Assembly (NCBI GenBank): GCA_013202615.1
Contig: JABMRL010000149.1
Location: 1 to 7,863, forward strand
Direction: 5' to 3'
Length of the DNA stretch: 7,863 nt
Source: Dehalococcoidia bacterium
Lineage (GTDB): Bacteria; Chloroflexota; Dehalococcoidia; Dehalococcoidales; RBG-16-60-22
Every line of letters begins with the position of its first letter. Position 1 is the first letter of the stretch. Shown in pieces: positions 1 through 4,946 of the stretch. Below the pieces are notes generated by a model that saw only the letters and a list, made by a program, of their open reading frames with translations, did not search any database and was not told the DNA's origin. The position numbers and the translations under genes were made by a program.

Positions 1-34
1 GTGGCGGCGGCAATGATTTCCCGATTAAACTGGC

Positions 35-64
35 TTGACAATATGTCCGGTATCTTGTTCTAAT
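35..64 (+). promoter_or_regulatory. Predicted sigma-70-type promoter of the SDR gene
   Basis: A consensus -35 hexamer TTGACA (35-40) is followed after 18 bp by TCTAAT (59-64), a 5/6 match to the -10 consensus. The start of transcription would fall near base 71. That leaves a leader of about 26 nt carrying AGAGG (83-87), 9 nt before the ATG at 97. The promoter is inferred from sequence only. It could overlap the end of an upstream gene, because two + frames are open from the window edge, to stops at 36-38 and 61-63. Confidence 0.6.
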
Positions 65-96
65 CAGGTAGAAATTAAGGATAGAGGTAAGGACAT

Positions 97-921
97 ATGG
101 ATACAGGTCTGGAAGGAAAGGTGGCGCTGGTTACCGGCAGCGGGAGCGGCATCGGGAAGGCGATAGCACTCGGTCTGGCCGGAGAAGGCGTGGACATCGT
201 GGTCAATGATGTGAACGAGCAGAACGCCGATGGCGCGGTGGCTGAGATACGGGGAGTGGGTAGCCGTGCCATGGCATTGGTGGCCAGTGTGGCCGATGAG
301 GCTGAAGTCAGGGGGATGGTCGACCGGATAGTGGCGGAATGGGGTGGCATTGATATCCTGGTCAATAACGCCGGAACAACCAACCAGCTACTCATTGAAG
401 ATACGGAAAAAGAGGAATGGGAGCGGGTTCTTTCTGTCAATCTGGGCGGCGCTTTCATCTGCAGCAAGGCGGTGCTTCCATCTATGAAACAGAGGGGTGG
501 GGGCAGGATAGTCAATATCATCTCCTATTCCGGGGAGCACATGACCATGATTGGCGGCGTATCCTACACCTCGTCCAAGTCAGGTATCTGGGGACTGACC
601 CGCCAGCTTTCCTTTGAGCTCGGGCCGTACCAGATTACGGTCAACGGCATTTCCCCGGGCAATGTCATTACCCCGATGCTCAAAGCCGGCACAACGCCGG
701 AGCGCCTGGCCGAGATGAAAAAGTGGTATCCATTGCGTGACATGCCGACGCCTGAAGACGTTGCTGATGCGGCGGTTTTTCTCGCCTCTGACCGTGCCCG
801 GATGATTACCGGCGTCAATCTGGAAGTGGACGGCGGCATCACCAAGCCGATTGCCATTGGTGTTGACTGGGATACCTACGTCAGGGTGAAGAAAGAGGAA
901 GCGGAGAAGAGGAAGAAATAA
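97..921 (+). CDS. Short-chain dehydrogenase/reductase (SDR) family oxidoreductase, substrate unknown
   Basis: A 274-residue cytoplasmic NAD(P)-dependent oxidoreductase of the classical SDR family (FabG-like fold). The glycine-rich cofactor motif TGSGSGIG is at residues 13-20 and NNAG at 90-93. The catalytic tetrad reads Asn115, Ser143, Tyr157 and Lys161 (YTSSK). SPG (186-188) and a Thr at 192 match the motif that contacts the cofactor nicotinamide. Asp38, at the end of the second beta strand, suggests NAD(H) rather than NADP(H); this is inference. Ser143 lies 14 residues before Tyr157, against 13 in E. coli FabG, so there is a one-residue insertion in the active-site loop. The core ends near the VDGG motif (244-247), and a charged Lys/Glu-rich tail follows (265-274). 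The start is supported by AGAGG at 83-87. The gene stands alone and ends 5 bp before the 3' end of a convergent tRNA gene. Family assignment is firm. The substrate cannot be told: 3-oxoacyl-ACP reductase, sugar dehydrogenase or another SDR activity are all possible. Confidence 0.95.
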   Translation: MDTGLEGKVALVTGSGSGIGKAIALGLAGEGVDIVVNDVNEQNADGAVAEIRGVGSRAMALVASVADEAEVRGMVDRIVAEWGGIDILVNNAGTTNQLLIEDTEKEEWERVLSVNLGGAFICSKAVLPSMKQRGGGRIVNIISYSGEHMTMIGGVSYTSSKSGIWGLTRQLSFELGPYQITVNGISPGNVITPMLKAGTTPERLAEMKKWYPLRDMPTPEDVADAAVFLASDRARMITGVNLEVDGGITKPIAIGVDWDTYVRVKKEEAEKRKK

Positions 922-926
922 GGGAG

Positions 927-1004
927 TGGGGTGAGTGGAGGGATTCGAACCCTCGTTCTCCAGGGCCACAACCTGGCGCCTTAAACCACTCGGCTACACT
1001 CACC
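927..1004 (-). tRNA. tRNA-His (anticodon GUG), CCA encoded
   Basis: The reverse strand folds into a complete cloverleaf. The acceptor stem is GTGAGTG/CACTCAC (7 perfect pairs). The D arm is GCC/GGC with a 13-22 G-A mismatch. The anticodon arm is CCAGG/CCTGG with loop TTGTGGC, giving anticodon GTG at 967-969. The variable loop is AGAAC, and the T arm is GAGGG/CCCTC with loop TTCGAAT. Two tRNA-His identity features are present: an extra 5' G (G-1, base 1004) and C at the discriminator position (base 930), which can pair. The 3' CCA is encoded at 929-927, so only exonucleolytic trimming is needed to mature the end. It has its own promoter 12 nt upstream. No hairpin terminator is seen downstream, where transcription would run antisense into the SDR gene. 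Confidence 0.97.
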
Positions 1005-1016
1005 ACAACCAGGGCT

Positions 1017-1046
1017 ATTATAGCGGAAAGACGGCCGTGCTTTCAA
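1017..1046 (-). promoter_or_regulatory. Predicted strong promoter of tRNA-His
   Basis: Read on the reverse strand, the -35 is TTGAAA (1046-1041, 5/6) and the -10 is a perfect TATAAT (1022-1017), with an 18-bp spacer. Transcription would start near base 1010, about 6 nt before the mature tRNA 5' end at 1004. A short leader like this fits a stable-RNA promoter. The spacer contains the 8-bp palindrome ACGGCCGT (1031-1038), whose meaning is unknown. The promoter lies in the 69-bp gap between the Smr gene stop and the tRNA, so the tRNA does not depend on readthrough from the Smr gene. Confidence 0.65.
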
Positions 1047-1073
1047 ATTGACGCATGTTCCCGGTTTGTCACG

Positions 1074-1358
1074 TTACTTATCGGCGAGCTGGACGATGGT
1101 CACTCCGGTGCCACCCTCACCGTATCCACCAATGCGGTATGATTTCACCAGCGAATGTTTTGCCAGCACCTTCTGGATGGCCTGACGCAGCGTTCCCGTG
1201 CCCTTGCCGTGAACCACCCTGACCTGAATCAGGCCGGCCATGAAAGCATCGTGCAGGTACTGGTCAAGAAGAAACAGCGCTTCGTCGACCGTGAGATGGC
1301 GAAGGCGTATCTCGTCCGGGACCGTTATCTTTTTACCCTGATAATCGTCCTTGTTCAT
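1074..1358 (-). CDS. Stand-alone Smr domain protein (MutS2 C-terminal-like)
   Basis: A 94-residue protein that is almost entirely an Smr (small MutS-related) domain, resembling the C-terminal domain of MutS2. Smr domains bind nucleic acid and some nick DNA or cleave RNA. The HGKGTG motif is at residues 50-55 and is followed by the typical helix (TLRQAIQKVLAKH). The GYGEGGTGVTIV segment (78-89) matches the domain's last loop and strand. The N-terminal LDLxG-type motif is altered to IRLRHLT (17-23), so the Asp and Gly of that motif are absent. The ATG at 1358 was chosen because it gives a domain-sized protein. The reading frame stays open to an ATG at 1508, but that extension would run antisense into uvrA and is not Smr-like. 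A weak AAGG lies 10 nt upstream of the chosen start. The gene is divergent from uvrA and upstream of tRNA-His on the same strand. A role in repair or in rescue of collided ribosomes, as proposed for MutS2/Smr proteins, is inference. Confidence 0.88.
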   Translation of the reverse strand: MNKDDYQGKKITVPDEIRLRHLTVDEALFLLDQYLHDAFMAGLIQVRVVHGKGTGTLRQAIQKVLAKHSLVKSYRIGGYGEGGTGVTIVQLADK

Positions 1359-1373
1359 CAAATCTGTGCCTTG

Positions 1374-1402
1374 ATTGTAGCACCTGGTATCGCTGGGAAC
1401 AA
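1374..1402 (-). promoter_or_regulatory. Possible promoter of the Smr gene
   Basis: On the reverse strand, TACAAT (1379-1374, 5/6 to the -10 consensus) is preceded after 17 bp by TTGTTC (1402-1397), which matches the -35 consensus only at TTG. The predicted start, near 1367, would leave a leader of only about 9 nt and exclude the weak AAGG at 1372-1369. Either the real start of transcription lies further upstream or the message is nearly leaderless. This is weak evidence. Confidence 0.3.
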
Positions 1403-1406
1403 ATCC

Positions 1407-1436
1407 TTGTGAGGGTCGTCGTTCCAGTGTTAGAAT
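1407..1436 (+). promoter_or_regulatory. Predicted promoter of uvrA
   Basis: TTGTGA (1407-1412, 4/6) and TAGAAT (1431-1436, 5/6) are separated by 18 bp. Transcription would begin near 1443, giving a leader of about 24 nt that includes AGAAGGA (1452-1458), 8 nt before the uvrA ATG. The -35 sits in a small inverted repeat, ACAA-ATCC-TTGT (1399-1410), shared with the divergent Smr promoter. I do not see a GAAC-N4-GTTC-type LexA box, so damage induction cannot be claimed from the sequence. Confidence 0.5.
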
Positions 1437-1466
1437 AAATCTGTACACGCGAGAAGGATATATAAG

Positions 1467-4319
1467 ATGCCTCTGGATGCCATTGTTGTCAAAGGTGCCC
1501 GCGAGCACAACCTGAAGAATATAGACGTCACCATTCCCCGTGATAAGCTGGTCGTTATCACCGGTGTCTCCGGCTCGGGGAAAAGCTCGCTGGCTTTCGA
1601 CACCATTTATGCTGAAGGCCAGCGCCGCTATGTGGAATCGCTCTCGGCGTATGCCCGCCAGTTTCTAGGCCGGATGGAGAAGCCCGATGTCGACTATATC
1701 GAGGGCCTGAGCCCGGCGATTTCCATCGACCAGAAAGGTCCGAGCAAAAACCCTCGCTCTACCGTGGGCACGGTGACCGAGGTCTACGATTACCTGAGGC
1801 TGCTTTTCGCCCGGGTCGGCCATCCCCACTGCCCCGAGTGCGGCCGGGAAATCACCACCCAGACGGTGCAGCAGATTGTAGACGCGGTGCAGGGGCTCCC
1901 CGAGGGCAGCCGCATCATGATTATGGCGCCGCTGATACGCGACCGCAAGGGGGAGTACCAGCAGGTTTTTATGGACCTGCGCAAGGCGGGCTATGTCCGG
2001 GTGAGGGTCGACGGTGAGGTTCACGACCTCTCGGAGGAATTCCTGCTGGATAAAAAAAAGAAGCACTCCATTGAGGCGGTGGTCGACCGTCTGGTGGTCG
2101 GACAGGGAGAGAGGCAGAGGATTGCCGATTCGGTAGAGACAGCCCTCAAGCTCGGTGCCGGGATGGTGCTGGTTTCTATCATAGATGGTGAAGAGCTGCT
2201 CTTCTCCGAGCATTTTGCCTGTGTCTACGATGGCATCAGCCTCGGTGAGATAACACCGCGCACCTTCAGCTTCAACAGCCCGCACGGTGCCTGCCCCGAA
2301 TGCACCGGTCTGGGGGTCAAGCTTGAAATCGAACCGGACCTGGTTATACCCAACAAAGAGCTATCCATCTCCGGAGGGGCAATTCGTCCCTGGCAGTTTC
2401 AATCCTGGTACTTTTATCAGCTCGACTCTCTGGCGAAACAGTACGGTTTCTCTCTGAACACTCCGGTCAAGGACCTCGAGGAGAAACAGCTGAATCTGTT
2501 GCTGTACGGCGAAGAGGGAGACTGGTACCGTTACCGGAGTCGCTTCGGGCGGGTCAGGGAGTATTTCAGCGGTTTTGAGGGCGTTATTCCCAGAATGGAG
2601 CGCCTCCACCGTGATACCGAGTCGGAAAACTCACGGGCGGATATTGAACGCTATATGGTCTCCACGCCCTGTCCCGTTTGTCAGGGCAAACGGCTGAAAC
2701 CGGAGTCGCTGGCGGTGACCATCGGCGGCAGAAATATTATGGACGTCGGTGAGATGTCCGTGGTGCACGAACTGGAGTGGATAACCGAAATTGGCGACAG
2801 GGTGCTGAGCGAACGGGAAAAGATGATAGCCCGGGAGATACTCAAGGAGATTCAGGGACGACTGGGCTTTCTGAAGGATGTGGGCCTGGAATACCTGACC
2901 GTTGACCGTGCCGCAGCGACGTTGAGCGGTGGTGAGGCGCAGCGGATTCGGCTGGCTACACAGATTGGCAGCGGGCTTATGGGCGTGCTCTACATCTGCG
3001 ATGAGCCTACCGTGGGGCTGCACCCGGCAGATGACGCCCGTCTTATCAACACGATGAAGCGTTTGCGGGACCTGGGCAACACGATATTGATTGTTGAGCA
3101 CGATGAAGCCATGATGCGTGCCGCCGACCACGTCGTTGATATGGGCCCCGGTGCCGGCGAGCACGGTGGCTGGATTGTGGCCACGGGCACTTTGGACGAT
3201 ATTATGGCCAGCCCGGAATCCATCACCGGCCAGTATCTCAGCGGCACGAAGCGGATTCCGTTGCCCGACAGGCGGCGCCCCGGTAACGGCGGTGAAATCG
3301 TGGTCAGGGGGGCGAGGCAGAATAACCTGAAAGGTATCGATGTCCATATCCCGCTGGGCAAATTTGTCTGCATTACCGGTGTCTCCGGCAGCGGCAAAAG
3401 CACCCTGATTGACGAGATATTGTACCGGAAGCTGGCTCAGGTTTTCTACCGTTCGAGAGAGAGGGCTGGTGACTGTGACGAAATCATTGGTATGGAGCAT
3501 CTCGATAAGGTGGTCAATATTGACCAGTCGCCGATTGGCCGGACGCCGCGGAGCAACCCGGCTACCTATACCGGTACATTCACGCCGATTCGCGAGTTTT
3601 TTGCCACCGTTCCCGAGGCCCGGATGAGGGGCTATACGCCGGGTCGCTTCTCTTTCAACGTGAAAGGCGGCCGCTGCGAGGCCTGCCGCGGGGAGGGGTT
3701 TATCCAGATTGAGATGCAGTTCCTTCCTGACGTCACCGTCCCCTGCGAGGTGTGCAAAGGCCGGCGCTATAACCGGGAGGCACTGGAGATACGGTTCAAG
3801 GATAAAAATATCGCCGAAGTCCTCGATATGACGGTGGAGCAGGCGCTCACCTTCTTTACCAACTTTCCCAAGGTGAAAAACAAACTTCAGACATTGCGGG
3901 ACGTGGGGCTGGGGTATATCCACCTCGGACAGCCGGCGCCGACGCTTTCCGGCGGCGAGGCACAGAGGGTGAAGCTGTCCACCGAGCTATCGCGCCGCGC
4001 TACCGGAAAAACGCTCTATATCCTGGATGAACCGACCACCGGTCTTTCTTTTGAGGACGTGGCGGCGTTACTGACGGTGTTGCAGCGACTTGTCGAGGCC
4101 GGTAATACGGTGGTGGTCATCGAGCACCACCTGGACGTTATCAAGAATGCTGATTATATCATCGACCTCGGTCCCGGCGCCGGAGACCTGGGGGGATACG
4201 TGGTCGCCACCGGAACTCCGGAGGCGATAACACGGGTAAAAAATTCAGCCACCGGCCAGTATCTGGGCAGAGTGCTGGATAGAGATGTTGAGCCGGTCCT
4301 GACCGATAAATCGGTATAA
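1467..4319 (+). CDS. uvrA: Excinuclease ABC subunit A (UvrA)
   Basis: A full-length 950-residue UvrA, the damage-sensing ATPase of nucleotide excision repair. It dimerises, scans DNA with UvrB and loads UvrB at lesions. It has two ABC ATPase modules. Module I has Walker A GVSGSGKS (33-40), signature LSGGEAQR (486-493) and Walker B YICDEP (509-514). Module II has Walker A at 638-645, signature at 827-834 and Walker B ILDEP (852-856). The C-terminal zinc module is intact (C737, C740, C760, C763; CxxC-X19-CxxC). Further CxxC pairs are at 122/125 and 402/405. The remaining module, before the FSFNSP segment, reads C252-V-Y-D255 followed by C276/C279, so one expected Cys is Asp. Module II has TTGLS where most UvrA proteins have TTGLH. 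The start is fixed by AGAAGGA 8 nt upstream. The gene is preceded by its own promoter and divergent from the Smr gene. UvrB and UvrC are not in the window. Confidence 0.98.
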   Translation: MPLDAIVVKGAREHNLKNIDVTIPRDKLVVITGVSGSGKSSLAFDTIYAEGQRRYVESLSAYARQFLGRMEKPDVDYIEGLSPAISIDQKGPSKNPRSTVGTVTEVYDYLRLLFARVGHPHCPECGREITTQTVQQIVDAVQGLPEGSRIMIMAPLIRDRKGEYQQVFMDLRKAGYVRVRVDGEVHDLSEEFLLDKKKKHSIEAVVDRLVVGQGERQRIADSVETALKLGAGMVLVSIIDGEELLFSEHFACVYDGISLGEITPRTFSFNSPHGACPECTGLGVKLEIEPDLVIPNKELSISGGAIRPWQFQSWYFYQLDSLAKQYGFSLNTPVKDLEEKQLNLLLYGEEGDWYRYRSRFGRVREYFSGFEGVIPRMERLHRDTESENSRADIERYMVSTPCPVCQGKRLKPESLAVTIGGRNIMDVGEMSVVHELEWITEIGDRVLSEREKMIAREILKEIQGRLGFLKDVGLEYLTVDRAAATLSGGEAQRIRLATQIGSGLMGVLYICDEPTVGLHPADDARLINTMKRLRDLGNTILIVEHDEAMMRAADHVVDMGPGAGEHGGWIVATGTLDDIMASPESITGQYLSGTKRIPLPDRRRPGNGGEIVVRGARQNNLKGIDVHIPLGKFVCITGVSGSGKSTLIDEILYRKLAQVFYRSRERAGDCDEIIGMEHLDKVVNIDQSPIGRTPRSNPATYTGTFTPIREFFATVPEARMRGYTPGRFSFNVKGGRCEACRGEGFIQIEMQFLPDVTVPCEVCKGRRYNREALEIRFKDKNIAEVLDMTVEQALTFFTNFPKVKNKLQTLRDVGLGYIHLGQPAPTLSGGEAQRVKLSTELSRRATGKTLYILDEPTTGLSFEDVAALLTVLQRLVEAGNTVVVIEHHLDVIKNADYIIDLGPGAGDLGGYVVATGTPEAITRVKNSATGQYLGRVLDRDVEPVLTDKSV

Positions 4320-4321
4320 TT

Positions 4322-4340
4322 CGGTGCCAGATTGGCATTG
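4322..4340 (+). terminator. Hairpin just after uvrA, possible weak terminator
   Basis: TGCCA (4325-4329) and TGGCA (4333-4337) form a 5-bp stem with loop GAT. The stem can extend outward by two G-T wobbles and a C-G pair, to 8 bp. It begins two bases after the uvrA stop codon. There is no following run of T, so it is not a classical intrinsic terminator. It may only protect the 3' end of the message, or be chance. Confidence 0.25.
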
Positions 4341-4367
4341 ATAGTTCGCGGCCTGAACTGTTATTAT
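4338..4367 (+). promoter_or_regulatory. Predicted promoter of the HD hydrolase gene
   Basis: TTGATA (4338-4343, 5/6) and TATTAT (4362-4367, 5/6) are separated by 18 bp. Transcription would start near 4374, just upstream of the ribosome binding site AGGAG (4381-4385). The gene may therefore be transcribed on its own as well as by readthrough from uvrA. Confidence 0.5.
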
Positions 4368-4391
4368 TAGGTAGGTAAAGAGGAGTGATGT

Positions 4392-4943
4392 ATGGACCGG
4401 GAAGAGGCGCTTGATTCAATACGGGCCAATGTAGAAAACGAGAGCCTGATAAAGCACATGCTGGCTGCCGAGGCAATCATGCGGGCACTGGCCAGGCATT
4501 TTGGCGAGGATGAAGCGGAGTGGGGTCTCGCCGGGTTGCTGCATGATATCGATGTTGAGCTGACCGATAATGATATGAGCGCTCATAGCATACTCGGTGC
4601 CGACCTGGCGCGGGAGCTTGGTGCCAGCGAGGCCGTAGCTCACGCTATACTGGCCCACAACCAGCGGCACGGCGCCTCCCTTGAATCCAGGCTTGATAAA
4701 GCGCTGTTCTGCACCGACCCTCTCACCGGCCTTATCGTTGCGGCGGCACTGGTCCGTCCCGATAAGAAACTGGCGGGATTAGAGGCGAGTTCGATAGAAA
4801 AGAGGTTCAAAGAGAAAGGTTTTGCCGCCGGAGCAAACCGGGAGCAGATGGCGCGGTGCATTGATATAGGTCTGGAACTCGATGAGTTTATCGGCCTGGG
4901 TCTGGAGGCGATGAAGAAGGTTGCGGCGAAGTTGGGTCTGTAA
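4392..4943 (+). CDS. HD-superfamily phosphohydrolase, COG2316 type, substrate unknown
   Basis: A 183-residue soluble protein with an N-terminal HD domain, a metal-dependent phosphohydrolase fold. Likely metal ligands are His22 (in IKHML), His51-Asp52 (LLHDID) and Asp109 (CTDPLTG). His65, His84 and His89 (AHN) are further candidates. The order H...HD...D, the TDPLTGLIVAAALVRPDKK block (108-126) and the total length fit the predicted HD hydrolases grouped in COG2316; this is from memory of the family. No ligand-binding, membrane or second catalytic domain is visible. The ATG at 4392 follows AGGAG by 6 nt. A competing ATG at 4388 is out of frame and stops after eight codons. The gene lies 72 bp after uvrA and its stop is 3 bp from the stop of convergent sbcC. 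Substrates of this family are not established, so a nucleotide-related role is only a guess from the fold. Confidence 0.9.
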   Translation: MDREEALDSIRANVENESLIKHMLAAEAIMRALARHFGEDEAEWGLAGLLHDIDVELTDNDMSAHSILGADLARELGASEAVAHAILAHNQRHGASLESRLDKALFCTDPLTGLIVAAALVRPDKKLAGLEASSIEKRFKEKGFAAGANREQMARCIDIGLELDEFIGLGLEAMKKVAAKLGL

Positions 4944-4946
4944 TGG

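Noticed and set aside
1..63. Possible C-terminal end of an upstream gene on the + strand
   Set aside because: Two frames are open from the window edge (stops at 36-38 and 61-63), giving tails of only 11 and 20 residues. Neither can be recognised, so no gene is called.
1359..1508. Fifty-codon N-terminal extension of the Smr gene to an ATG at 1508
   Set aside because: It would run antisense across the uvrA promoter and first codons and adds nothing Smr-like. The ATG at 1358 gives a typical domain.
1665..2285. Reverse-strand open frame of 206 codons inside uvrA
   Set aside because: Antisense shadow of uvrA with no recognisable domain.
2631..3923. Long reverse-strand open frame inside uvrA (430 codons)
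   Set aside because: It is a shadow of the strongly conserved uvrA reading frame. The predicted protein has no recognisable motif and the frame arises from GC-rich codon use.
4302..4315. Inverted repeat ACCGAT-AA-ATCGGT at the end of uvrA
   Set aside because: It lies in the last codons, the loop is too small for the full stem, and there is no T-run. It is probably chance, not a terminator.
4315..4320. Perfect TATAAT at the uvrA stop codon
   Set aside because: No -35 at suitable spacing (the nearest, TTGAGC at 4288-4293, is 21 bp away). The pair at 4338-4367 is a better promoter for the HD gene.
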